From Diprion similis (lineage: Eukaryota; Arthropoda; Insecta; Hymenoptera; Diprionidae), in the NCBI RefSeq assembly GCF_021155765.1, contig NC_060115.1:4216001-4280000 (forward strand): DNA of 64,000 nucleotides, given 5' to 3'. A program made the position numbers and the translations under genes. A model generated the notes under the pieces. It was given only the letters and a program-made list of their open reading frames with translations, was not told the DNA's origin and searched no databases. Shown one piece after another: positions 51,701 through 63,523 of the stretch (position 1 is its first letter; each line of letters starts with the position of its first letter).

Positions 51701-53572
51701 GTTTTTATTGGCGTAGTACTAAGTAGTGAATCATCTTGTGTAAGTGATTTAAACAAATTACCGTCTGACATTAGATAATGCCGTATTTGTAAGCAATTAT
51801 TCGTGAAACGAAAGAAATCACGCTTTGGTCCAGAAGTTAGCTGGCTTCAGTGCTCTTGTAGTAAAAGAAATCGTTGCTGTTCACATTTTGATTATAGCGT
51901 TAGAGTAGAATTTTCAATAATACTCCACTTGGCACCTCGCCTCTCACACGTAAATGTGTGTAGTGAAATGAAACGCAATTTTTGTGAAAAACTAATTCAA
52001 TAGCTCTTTATATCTAAAGTAACACGGCACATCAATATGAGAAATGTTTCCTGCATATTTTTTAGTGATCAATCTGGTGGCAATGAACTAATGAATTCAA
52101 CGATTGTTTATATCAAAACAAATTATGCAATTAAAAGGTCACGCCGGAAGGATTGTGAGTCACGATTTAAAAAATTTCAACTGTAGACAAACACCTGTGA
52201 TATACGATCTCTTATTTTCATTTCAATATTCATTTCTGTTACTATTATTTATAATTTTATATTATCTATCAAGAATAAATTACGTACGAGTTGTAGAGGG
52301 CAGAAAAAGTTAACCGGCTTACGATCGAGTCCCTCTTTTCCATTTCACATGACGTTCGCCCACGCTCACTATCGCTTGGTCTACCTTAACTCAGCAAGAA
52401 TTATTATTGAACCTCACCTAAATCCTTTTCAGGGCCCATTAAAACCCAACTGTCAGACGACATCACGAAGCCATGCTGTATGAAAACTACGGGCTTCTTT
52501 TTGACCGAAGATGAACGCACGCTGCCGGGAATTCTGTGGATTCTTAGATTGTAGCCGTCCGTGGTCGTCACGTTGTGCTCCTCGGCTGGATAATCATACT
52601 GATTAACTAATCCCAGCTGAAAATTATAAGCGTATGTACGGTATGGCGTCGATGGAATTAGCTTTATTCTCTACTTCCCGATACATCCGAAATCTGTTGC
52701 ATCTCCTAGCCTGAGATCGCAACGCATTGAGATCTAGACGCCGAAATGTTTTCTTCAGAGATGCTTCAATTAACTTCAATCGTTCATCGACTTTATGTGA
52801 GAATATTTACACGCTTGTACAGCTCGTATAGATTTTCCTCGTACGGGCAACAAAATTTTTGCGATAACTTGTACGCATTTTCTCTCGATACTTTTATCCT
52901 CGTTTCAAATTGGTCCCACGAAAATAAGGGTGACTGACGCATGGAAATGAATTATTGAAGAATGAATGCACACGATTCGCTTAAGCACCAGGACGAGGGA
53001 GATTCTCCAGGAGGAAAAGTGAATAAATCGATAAACTAAAACAAGACTGCAAAGTTCGGTCTTAGGTCATGCAAATGATCGTCGGGAATTCCTGCCGCGT
53101 GGCGTTTGACCTTGGCACCTCGAAAGCCGCGGCTGTCTGGTTTACAAGAGATACGAGTTTGTCTTGTACTTGATCAGTTTGCACACGCTGTTGATAGTAA
53201 ATGCAAACAGTCAACGTGGCTGAGTTCCTTTGTCATTCAACATTGTGACCAAAGAACTGCATCACATCTCCCGATTACTGCATCTTTCCAAACAAATACA
53301 AACCGACGCGAATGAAGGAAAAAAAATCCAAACAGCTTGCCAAGCACTTAAATGTACCACGTCGTCGCTTCTAAATTCTCGCTACTTACAAAGTCAGAGA
53401 CTGCAAATGAATTCTTCAGCCTGAGTTGCTGAGGAGACGCTTTGCTGGAACGGGTAAGTCGGTGGACCGGCGGTGCCAACAAGGCCCTCAGGATGGTGAA
53501 GGGCGTCGCCTCAATGGGGTCTTGCATCAGGATAACGAAGGCGATTATCACGCCGGCTATGCATATCCTCAT
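48722..53572 (-). CDS. Lipase H: acid lipase, duplicate pair member 2
   Basis: Acid lipase, eight exons: 53390-53572, 52418-52616, 51045-51159, 49637-49883, 49363-49503, 49189-49273, 48973-49115, 48722-48874 (421 aa, same length as G). Signal peptide [17 protein letters not shown]. Triad Ser197 (GHSMG), Asp365 and His396, as in G. The first 63 residues of the exon holding the nucleophile are identical to G, while the rest of that exon and the next two exons (the cap/lid region, about residues 230-323) differ at 28 of 94 positions. Near the oxyanion loop, HGLLASS of G is HGFVMSS here. Introns carry a MITE and other insertions absent from G. Both copies look functional, with probable difference in substrate preference. 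Confidence 0.95.
50225..50375. repeat. Microsatellite in lipase H intron
   Basis: Interrupted tta/tca/cac units followed by an attaattaatt palindrome-like stretch; counterpart of the microsatellite in lipase G, with a different unit mix. Confidence 0.8.
50663..50856. mobile_element. Pogo-like MITE in lipase H intron
   Basis: 194-bp insertion with terminal inverted repeats: the left end reads cagtagaacgtcggtcaacc and the right end, on the opposite strand, cagtaaaacgttgattatcc. It is flanked by TA on both sides, the target duplication typical of Tc1/mariner/pogo elements. There is no coding capacity. The corresponding place in lipase G lacks it, so it inserted after the duplication. Confidence 0.8.
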
Positions 53573-56500
53573 GGCTTATGTTTCTTCGATATAAACACGG
53601 TTGATGTTATAGTTTCAAATGCAGTCGCACTTGCAGCTACGATGGGGGAAAGGCTTTTCACTGTAAAAAATTTAACTTTACAATCATCAGTCTCGATCGG
53701 TAAAAAATAAACTCATCCTGAATATGTCCAAGGAACATCCAATGTACAACTTCCCTTATCAATTTCAATTATATCCAACACTTGCCGGACTTCACGGCAA
53801 TAATAATTACACAGCCGCGATCACCGTTAATCACTGATACATATTATTTCTAATCGAATTTTCCTTCCGATGTTCATTCCGCCTACGCTAGTATATAATG
53901 ACCGATTTATTGAGTCGAAAGAAATATTTTATAATCTAGCGATCTGGCGGGTATATCGTTCGGCATTACTTACAAAGCAAAAAAAAAATATAAATATAAG
54001 TGATATACGACGCACTCTGCAAAGCGCACCAGCTTACGCATAAAGCGTTGGCGATTCCAACAAGGCGCTATCTCAATGGCTTCTGCGCCTCCTGAGATCC
54101 GATCCCTGCTGTTATACGTCCGTAAAGCACTCTCAGATCTCCCCAAAAACTTGTTGGCTTTATATCCTCATAATTTCTACGTTTGAATTTAACATTCGAC
54201 AGATTATTTTTTACGAAAAAGTGGCATACCTTGACTGATGCTATCTTCTAATATGCTTGTCTTTCTTCGCCAAACGCGCCAATATTTTGCAGATCTCACG
54301 GTCATTCCGGGAGCAACGATCTTCGAATGTGACGATATGTACGAATTCATTATACCGACCCTTGATTTATAAATGAACCTTTACGGGATAAGGAAACAGT
54401 AATACGGAAGGATTTTTTTATATAGGGGCTCTGACGAAGTTTATCACGCTAATAAGATTACAGGTAGGTATATCGCCGAAACAATTAACATGAATATTAG
54501 TGGACCTAAAAGCATTTCGAATCGTCAGGACGGGTCTCTTATTTCCGATCTTGTACTCGAAGAGCAGTATGATAGAAAATCATCATTACAGCTCAGCGTG
54601 GATTATAGGCCTCAACAATGAACATAAGGCAAAGGTGGTCAGTACTTTGCAAACAAAGAGATGTTTCGATTATTGACAAACCTGCATCGAGCGTGAACGA
54701 CTTTGGTTTCAAATGCTAAGAACTTTGTCTAACTCAGTTCAAATCGTCTTTTCGAAGGCTGCGTAATTCTTACCGTCATTAGAGAATTCTACAATTACAT
54801 CTCAATTTATATAATAACGAAATAAGAAAACCGTGTACATTTTCAAGGTAAAATAAATCGTAAATTTTGCTGATGATGCGACGGTGAGAATGCATATATA
54901 TATATATACATATAACTGGATGCTATTTATATAATAAGAGGTAAATAAAAACTGAATAAAATTATATGAAAAGGTGGAATAAGTCTGTCAACTTTATTCG
55001 GGATCTATAGCTGGTTGCTATTTATACAGACAAGATCGTCAGCAAATGTCATAAATTGAAAGAAAATGCTTTGCAATCGTACTGATTTTGTAAATACCCG
55101 ACATTATAAAAATACGGATATTATAATCTTAATTACTCGAGTCTGATCATTGCCGGACGAATTTTGTCGTGGCTTATTTATCATCAATTTATCCAAAATG
55201 AATGTCAGCTCAGGTCAAGGATACTACGAAGCCAAATGAACAACGTAAATCGCTTATAGCTCATGAGTCACGTTTATAATTTGATCCTTACAGAATTCCG
55301 TCATCCATTTTCCGCATTTTCTGCGTCAGGCCTGATATTACGCATATAACACAACTGAATATCAAGAGAGAACTTTTTTGTTGCTCTGACTTTTCCGCAA
55401 ATTTGAGTGTTCGAGAACGAAGAACTTACGAATAAAATCGTGATTATATTAGATTGGCTCTACTTTTTATGTTATTGTTGTATTGTAAGGAGGGGGATGG
55501 TTTCTAATATAATCATGATTTTATTCGTAAATTCTTCGTTTTCAAACACCAAAATTCATTAAGAAAATCAGGGCAATAAAATTTTTTTTTCTTTATCAAG
55601 CTGTGAAGTGTATTTTTGATAAGCTTTAGATATAAAAAAAAATCGTATTTTTCATCTAAATATTGTTATTTTGAGTCATGTATGAAAATGTCAATAAAAT
55701 AAATAACTGGAGGCAATTTCGAAAAACTACATCTATCCGTTACGTCATCGACGTCAAATCTCACTAAGGCCACTTACATATCAAAGTTAACGATCACAGC
55801 TAAATAATATATTTGTCCTTATAATTTCCGTCAAACCTCGAATTTAATTTGCAGATCCAATTTTTACCACAAAAACCTTAACGTTTCACAGCGTGAGCAA
55901 TAATTCGTATCAAACTCTCGATCAACTTTTTTCTTCCTCCGACGATGCTAAATACGTGTTCAAGGTTAAAATTATGCCCGTACGAGGTGGAATAAAAAAA
56001 AACCTAATCACACCATGATATTGTAATATGCGGGTCTTTGTATATCAACTAAGAATTTTCATTAGTTGTTAAATAAAATCTATCGCTCATATGTGCGATC
56101 AACCTGGAATAACTTACGAAATATTGAAGGTAAAAAAAAAGGGTTTTATGAGTTTATTTCACCCGTAGAATCTGTTTAAAAAGATTCACAGTGATCGATA
56201 AAATTGAGGAAGGAAACGTCTCCGGTTTGACGTGTTTTGACTCATATATATATATGTATATTAACAAGGTCTTGTCTAATTATCCTATGATATGTTAATA
56301 TGCGGGTCTTTATATATTGACTAATAATTTTTTTTAGTTTCTAAAGAAAATTTATTGCCCGTATCTTTTCATTTGCACAGAAATTGCCTAACGTCTGTAT
56401 GTGGAAATGAATTTGCGAACAACCTGTATGCTTATTGACATGCATGGTTTGTCTGTGAAAAAATTCTCAAATATATTCTCCAGTTACGTTACATTTCTTT

Positions 56501-57241
56501 CGAATAACAATTCGATAATTCAAGTAATAAATCTATGCCATTTTCAATTTCAACATTGTATTATTAAACATAATAACAAGAAAAATTAACGATGAACCAT
56601 ATATTTTTTTTTATTAATCCTTATTTGTATACACGTACAAAAATTATCAATACATAAACTTTATAAAAATTATATAATTATGTAGTCTCAATTCTTTGAT
56701 TTTTTACAGCCTATAAAAGCAGTATGCAGTCTTCGATATGTTTTTGTAACAAACATAAAATAGCAATTTGCAAACTGACTTAGCGTCAGAGTCTTCGACA
56801 GCAGCATTAATAAACTCTGGTATACAAGAGCACACGGATGGAGTATTGTACTTCAGATTCAGTCGTTCAGGGAAATACGTACTTTGAGATACGTTTTTAC
56901 GTGACTTGCAGATCTCTAACGACTTCCTCAATAACACGGTTTTATCGCAATAGTCTGGTAGACTTTTGAAATATAATCTAAATTAAATAGTTCAGGAAGC
57001 TTGATTCGACATGAAGGGATGTCGCAAAATTATATCGTCGCCGAATCGCAAAAGACCCATTGTACAAACTGTGTTACGTAGAGTCTTATAATGGATCTGA
57101 ATAAATAAGAAAAAAACAGCTCTAGACGTAGACGTTCTTCAAATGTAACTCTTATCGAGGTAAACAATCGCCCAAATTTGTTAAAATTTTTCAAACAGTT
57201 TTCTCAGTTCGTTTTTTCTTGAATTTCTTCGTCCATTTTAG
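53573..57241. other. 5' flank of lipase H and spacer to the methyltransferase gene
   Basis: Up to about 55.3 kb this matches the 5' flank of lipase G. Beyond it lies unique AT-rich DNA with a foldback (55407-55549) and a pair of similar 75-80-bp segments at about 56015-56095 and 56287-56362 sharing taatatgcgggtcttt. No gene supported. Confidence 0.45.
55407..55549. repeat. Foldback (inverted repeat with 47-bp arms)
   Basis: Arms 55407-55453 and 55503-55549 are reverse complements with about four mismatches, separated by a 49-base loop. The arm core is acgaataaaatc...attatattaga. It may be the tips of a MITE or a transcribed hairpin. No TA or other clear target duplication was verified. Confidence 0.8.
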
Positions 57242-58216
57242 TTACTTCAAAGTCTCCAATTCCCAACGTTTCACAGCATCCCGTATTAGTGTTATGTCCT
57301 TGGCATAAGTACGGCAGCAACCGCCGATATATCGCACCCCAAGATTCAGCCAATCGGCTACAAAATCTGCCAGTGAACCCGGAGTCTCTCCGGGTTGCCA
57401 CCCTTCACTGACGACGTACCGCTCTCCGCTGTTAGGATAAACGACCAAAGGTAGACTATCCTCTTTTCTATCCTTGTTGATTTCGGCAAGTAACGGAGTA
57501 ACGCATCGCGGAGCGATGCAATTCACTCCTACAGCGATTATCTGTCCAGGTAAAGCTTTGTCGAAACATCCCACAACGACCTCTTTGAAACTGCTACCGT
57601 CAGCCAGACTAATTCCATCCTGACGACAAGAGAACGACAGCCAGGCTTTCATTGCCGGATAGTCTCTTAGCAGGTCGACTAATGCTTCTGCCTCAATTTT
57701 ATTTGGTATGGTCTCGAAAGCTAGCAGATCTACTCCGCCTTTTACTAGAGCTTCCAAGCGAGGCTTGTGCCAATTTTTAATCACTTCTGCGGTAACGTCA
57801 GCATCGTAAGCTCCGGTGTACTCCGAACCATTGTGTAGAGCAGCACCATAGGGCCCAATAGTACCGACGATCAATTTTCGATCATCCTTGGTTTCCGTTG
57901 AATGAATTCTGATTGCTTCTTTGGCAATATCTACCGCGCTTTCGATTAGGGCTAAGCTTTGTTCCGCCGTCAGGTTTAGATGCTTCATGAAACCACTGAT
58001 CGAAGCCTGATAAGTATTTGTCTGAATGATGTCGGCACCGGCTCGTAGAAAATCAAGATGAGTCGCTAGAACTGCAGCTGGATTAGTAGCTAAGAATCTT
58101 GCTGTCCACAAGGGGTCACCGTCAACCTTATCGCCAACATGAACCGACAGCTGAGTTGAAAAGCCACCGTCTAGTATTTTCACTTTACCTCTTTCTTTTG
58201 GCTTATCGAGAGACAT
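57242..58216 (-). CDS. Homocysteine S-methyltransferase
   Basis: Single-exon gene, 324 aa, ATG at 58216 and TAA at 57242-57244. It is a Zn-dependent methyltransferase (pfam S-methyl_trans / MmuM type) that moves a methyl group from S-methylmethionine or S-adenosylmethionine to homocysteine to give methionine. It has no signal peptide, so it is expected in the cytosol. Motifs: LDGGFSTQL near the N-terminus, GADIIQTNTYQAS (about 60-72), FETIPN (167-172), and the zinc ligands Cys233 in GVNC and Cys300-Cys301 in GGCC. Length fits the family (about 310-340 aa). The lack of introns stands out next to the many-exon neighbours, but no poly-A tail or flanking repeats show recent retroposition. The betaine-dependent enzyme is less likely given the size and motif spacing. 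Confidence 0.95.
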   Translation of the reverse strand: MSLDKPKERGKVKILDGGFSTQLSVHVGDKVDGDPLWTARFLATNPAAVLATHLDFLRAGADIIQTNTYQASISGFMKHLNLTAEQSLALIESAVDIAKEAIRIHSTETKDDRKLIVGTIGPYGAALHNGSEYTGAYDADVTAEVIKNWHKPRLEALVKGGVDLLAFETIPNKIEAEALVDLLRDYPAMKAWLSFSCRQDGISLADGSSFKEVVVGCFDKALPGQIIAVGVNCIAPRCVTPLLAEINKDRKEDSLPLVVYPNSGERYVVSEGWQPGETPGSLADFVADWLNLGVRYIGGCCRTYAKDITLIRDAVKRWELETLK

Positions 58217-60938
58217 CTTTTCGCCGTTCCCTTTAATAATGTTAACGATGTTAACTGTGAACTTGTTACTATTTTTCTACAGTAAAATATCTTTTGATCG
58301 TCAACAGTTTGACCTCTGACGACCTTTATTTGTTTCTCCTTTGACCAGATGTGAAATCCCCTCCTACTGACTTAGCGATAAGATTAATTCCGTGACGTGT
58401 TACTGCCACTCTTTGGTTACTACGTCTCTTTTATTAAATCGGAATTTATGCAGAGGTTTGACCAATTGCACGCCTGCAAAAACTGAACCAATACGCTTCT
58501 TGCTCCACGAGCATGAATCAACGATTTCGGATTTGGAATCCAACAGAGCTCGGGGTTGCAGTTTTTTTTTTTTTTTTAAATCGCCATGTCACACGCTTCG
58601 TCTGTGCTGTTATCACGCTATTCTGCTGTTCATTCAATTTCAGATTTTTTAAGTTTGATGACAGCCTTAGAACATATAGCTAAAAACTCAGCGCTATCTA
58701 TGAATGCGCATCTATATAATAACACAGTTCACGGTGTGTACCGTCGGTAAGAGTCGACTGATAATATACCGACATCGATAGCATGCAGATAATATTGCTC
58801 TCAGATTTTGATAAGCTGTCTCAATTCAATAATTAATACGTTCGTGTATTTTATATCCAGAATAGTTGATCATCATATGATTTTATGTTTTCACTCTCTA
58901 GATTTTACTATTGAACCCAGTTTGAGAATCCTACATTTACCGTCAACTCGCAACTAGAATTGACCGCGTGTTGATCCATACGACTCACAAGGAGTCGAAA
59001 TTTCAAATTTGCGCCTGTGTTGGTACAAACGGTAACCCAACACACCAACAACCGGTCTGTAGCCGCGCCGACTTAGACTTAAGCTGTCAGTTCGCGAATG
59101 GCGAGCGAGCGAGAAGTCACGCGGTCGAATTTCGTGTTGTATGTAAAAGTCTCGTTATTCAATGTTTTTTTTAAATAACAAGTGCGGTTATAACAGGTGA
59201 TATTCGATAATTAGTGTCTGTGGTAAAAACGATTGTGAGATTAGTGAAAAGACGTCGTTACCTCCGGAATAGCCCTAGAATATTAGGGATATATTATACG
59301 TATAAAAAGGCGTTTTTAGACAGTTCAGTTTATTTTTTTTATTTGATAATATCAACTATTGGTTCCGCTGCAGATCAATACAGAATTTTTTTTTGTGGCA
59401 AACCCTCGTTATAGTAGCTTTTACTTTTTCTGATTCCGATCATTATCGCGATTTGCATGTTATAGGCTTCAGCTTGACTGAATTCGCATTCATTCAGGGA
59501 TTCGTTTTTCCAATAGAAGTATGTGTCTCGATTCGGCTTATTTGTTATTTAAAAATATACATTATATAGGTTTGAATTTATTTCAATCACGGAGATAAAC
59601 AATATACGATCGGTATCACGTGAGCAGCGATGCGAAGTTGGCTGCGCCTGGAGTTTTGAATACAACGCTCGGAGAGTTTGGATGTATCGCGATTCGCAAC
59701 GGCAGTTGATCAACCGAATTATTATGAAAATCATGTCACAATTACGTTAGTTGTCGCGTGATGTTGAGTACATGCTGATCAAAGCACTTGCTTGGAAGTT
59801 CTGCGCCCTTCAAGAGATAATTGTGAGTGAAAATATTCTATAATCCGACGTGCAAGTCGGTTGAACAAAAGAAAGTTCCGAAGAAATTGATGTTCTTGTA
59901 ATCGTGCCGGTATAAACAACAAACAATCGAGACGCCACCATCTTGATAATATACCGAGTATTTCACGGTCGAATCGGTCGAATCTTCACGTGCGTCGATA
60001 TAATTTATTCAGTGATTTTCAGTGCAGTGGAATTCTACTTTCAATAATAACCACAGAAATATCGAATTTGGTGAGTGATGCTCATAGGAATGTGAAATTT
60101 GCTCAGTAATGCCTTCAGGAATACATAATTCAACCAGTGATTGTGATGTGAATTCAATTGAGATGTCGATGCTGACTTGATCAACGTGATACAGCATGAG
60201 TGAGTAGCATGGATTCGAAATATTTTAAATTGTTCAATTGCACCTTGAGTTAGACAGTAATACCACCACGAACAAAATGCGAGCGATGAAGAACTTTTTG
60301 TTATCATGCTAGTTGATCATGCCAGCGGTCGATACGTAGCGGTCAAACAGATTTCAGTTGTGTCGGCATATCTAGTGGCCTCCTTTAACAACTTTGAGGC
60401 AAAAAAATGGCATAAGTTTTGACAGAGTAGATTAGCAATTGGGCTAGCACTTCACGTTATTGATAACAGCTATTCTTGTTATTTTTAGTCATTCGTTTAC
60501 GCCTTTGTGGCCTGAAGATCCTTGAAAGATAAGAAAATCAATTCGAGATAGGTTTTCGGGAAACTTAAATATGGCAAGTTCCAGGTGCATCTGTACTTTG
60601 TAATGCTTCATAATTTTATGATTGAGTCTCCGTCTAAGGGACAAATTCTGTTCGCATAGTCAAAATGGAATTTTACACCTCCATATAACTATAATTACAA
60701 TACAATTTACAATGTATTTGGAAAGGAGTTAAGGTAATATTTTCAGTCAGGATTGAGAGTTATTAAGTTTAAAGTTGTCTTTATTACGAATATTTTCGAA
60801 AACAATCACCTATGATAGAGTACACAGCCACCAACAAGGTGTAGGAAAAAATATTCTGTTGGAAATGTGAAAATTTTCAATTTCTATGTACATAACAATT
60901 GATGAATTACGTCATCATAGGATTTATACAGAAACAAA
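58217..60938. other. Intergenic region between methyltransferase and transaldolase
   Basis: No supported gene. A poly-T run lies at 58562-58577. Plus-strand open frames (58392-58652, 58968-59174) have no recognisable domain. The stretch around 59000-59130 is less AT-rich and could hold a promoter or non-coding exon. Confidence 0.4.
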
Positions 60939-63523
60939 TTAAGCTTGTAATTTCTCCTGGAGAAGCTTTTCAAGTTTACACATATCCACGGCAAATTTCC
61001 GGATGCCATCGGAGAGTTTATCAGTTGCCATCTGATCCTCGTTTAATAACCATCTAAACTTTGCCTCGTCAAGAGTTATCTTTTCAAGATCTGACTTTTT
61101 GGCTGCGGAAACGCTCAAGGCTTGCTTCACCGGTTCGGTACTTTTTTCCAATTCCTCCAAAAGCTTTGGGCTAATTGTCAGGTAGTCACAACCAGCCAAT
61201 TCTCTGATTTCACCTAGAAGCAAATAGTTTGTTTGAATTAATATTTTGATAATGACTAACCGATAGATCATTCTAAATTAAATATGTAAATGTTTCGCAA
61301 TATATTTATACTGACCGATGTTTCTGAAAGATGCGCCCATAACAACGGTTTTATATCCATACTTTTTGTAATAGTTGAAGATCTTGGTTACAGAAAGAAC
61401 TCCGGGGTCTTGCTTGGCTTCGTATGACTTATTGTTAGTATTTGCGATGTACCTAGAGATCAAAAGTTTGAGAGTTTAAGTATGTCTGCTCAAGCAGAAT
61501 ATGATGTAGCAAAATCAAGATTCTCACCAATCGAGAATTCTTCCCACAAACGGAGAGATCAAAGTCACACCGGCTTCGGCACAAGCGATAGCTTGAGCGA
61601 ATGAGAACAGAAGGGTCAAGTTGCAATGAATTCCATACTTCGTTTCGAGTTCCCTGAATAAAACATAATGCAAAGATTATATTAACAAAATCTGGAACCA
61701 TTTGATAACATGCAGTCTGCCTATCGTTAAAGTCGGAACTTACTTAGCTGCCTGGATGCCTTCCCATGTAGATGCAAGCTTTATAAGAACACGTTCTTTG
61801 CTGATTCCAGCTTCCTCATACAAGGAGATGAGCTTCTTAGCTTTTTCAATGCTAGCTTCCTTGTCAAACGAAAGTCTAGCATCAACTTCAGTAGAAACTC
61901 GTCCAGGTACAATTTTCAGAATTGCTTGGCCAAAAAGAACGCATGTCATATCAATAGCCGCCTCCGTTTGTTCAGCCAGTGTGCTAAATGTTATGAATTA
62001 ATATTGTTGTTAGTTACACCGAATTCTTGCCTATTTTGGTTTAACAATTTAGAAGATAAGCGATCTCACATTATTTCTTATCGATAAACTATACTCCCGG
62101 ATTCATGAACATTCATGACTAGTTTAACGGGCATAATATAAAACGGCAGGTCATCAAGTTAGGTGATAATAGATCTCACATTATTTCTTGTTGATAAAGT
62201 ATACTCCCGGATTTAGGAACACCCGTTAAATGTGTAACGAGTGTAATCTATAACGGCCTGTTATAAACTTCTGTTTATATTATTGGTGACTATCAAATTT
62301 AACGGATATCTTAATGATATTTTATGGATAAGTATGTACTATTAAAATATCAAGATCCTGAAAGTATCAGACTTCAATCTCGATCGACTTTCCAGAAAAA
62401 TGAAGGAAATTACAAGTAAAAAATAATTTTTTCCCTAGGATTGACTTCATTGATCTGTATAAAAATTTAATATGTTATTGAGGGAGTCAAGAACCTTCAC
62501 AGATATGATGGATAGATTTTTAGCTGAATAAATTAATGATTAAAGAAAATTGTCTCTCAAACTTTTGCTTTTAACTGTGATACTTTTGAAGCAAAATTAC
62601 AGATTACTTACAGATTCCTCGACAACATATTTTAAGTTAATTTTGGAAAAAAACCTACCAACTACTTCCTAATTCTCAAGTTTTTTTCGGTGTTTCTGGC
62701 TCAAGAATATGTTCCATTATTAGTAACAACTATTGCACAAGAAATAAAAATGAAAAAATGATTCGTCAGCCAAAAAGTACTATTACAACTTGGATTATGT
62801 GTATCTGTTTTGACAAAGTAGCAGAGTCGTGACAGTTTAAGTTGAAGTATTGTCTCGGACTCGTTACATTCATATTTCACAGATACCGTTCGTATTGCTT
62901 TCTCAAATAAAGTATATCATTCAATTGTTAATAATCATGAGAAATCTTCAATTATTATTATCATCAAACTGGTTGATTAATTCAGTTTTTCTGATAAAAA
63001 AAAAAAGGATTTTATTTTTTCTAACTACGAAATACCGTTACAAAAATTTCTAAAGAACTACAAGTTGTTGAAGAATCCATACCGAGTGTAAAAATAATAA
63101 TTTCATAATTGTTCTCGAAAAGTATCACAATGAAAAACAACAATTTGAAAGACAATAATTTTTCTCTTATGAAGCTAAAAATCTTATGAGCTAAAAGTCT
63201 ATCTGTCGTGTCTGTAAAAGCTCTTGGCTCCCTTAATATCATATTAATTTTTAATACAAATTGATATTTAGACAAAAAGATATCAGATATTTAAATAGAT
63301 AATGAAAAGAAAAATAGGGAATTGTAATGCGTAAATCAATTTTTACTTCGTTTCCTATCTAAGAGAAATAAGAGGTGCATCTATTCGTTCACAACTCACG
63401 TTCCAACTTTAGCTCCATATTGAACAGCCTTGTCGATTAGGTGAGAATATTTCTTTTCAGTTGCAGCAGCGAGAATCAAAGACGGGTTTGTTGTAGCGTC
63501 GGTAGGTTTAAATTTTTCCATAG
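60939..63523 (-). CDS. Taldo: Transaldolase (first exon beyond window)
   Basis: Class I transaldolase of the non-oxidative pentose-phosphate pathway, cytosolic; it moves a dihydroxyacetone unit between sugar phosphates. Exons: 63400-63523, 61744-61983, 61528-61653, 61316-61452, 60939-61213, about 300 residues, all joins in frame. The first visible exon reads [18 protein letters not shown], the start of the barrel; its phase needs an upstream exon (about 30 residues) that I cannot find before 64000. Catalytic Lys sits in [11 protein letters not shown]. Further family marks: [62 protein letters not shown] and a C-terminal [11 protein letters not shown]. Nothing is broken. Intron 61984-63399 contains a tandem 110-bp duplication. 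Confidence 0.96.
62062..62270. repeat. Imperfect tandem duplication in transaldolase intron
   Basis: Two units with a period of 110 bp: gatctcacattatttctt...tatactcccggatt starts at 62062 and again at 62172. Both units end in a similar aacggc...aactt/aagtt segment. Confidence 0.75.

Larger units (their letters stand above)
48633..55340. repeat. Direct duplication, copy 2 (contains lipase H)
   Basis: Collinear with copy 1 from about 48633. Similarity persists in short blocks to about 55.3 kb (for example aataagaaaaccgtgtacat at 54825 against 47169). Copy 2 has its own insertions: a 194-bp pogo-like MITE at 50663 and about 230 bp near 51700-51960. Confidence 0.85.
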
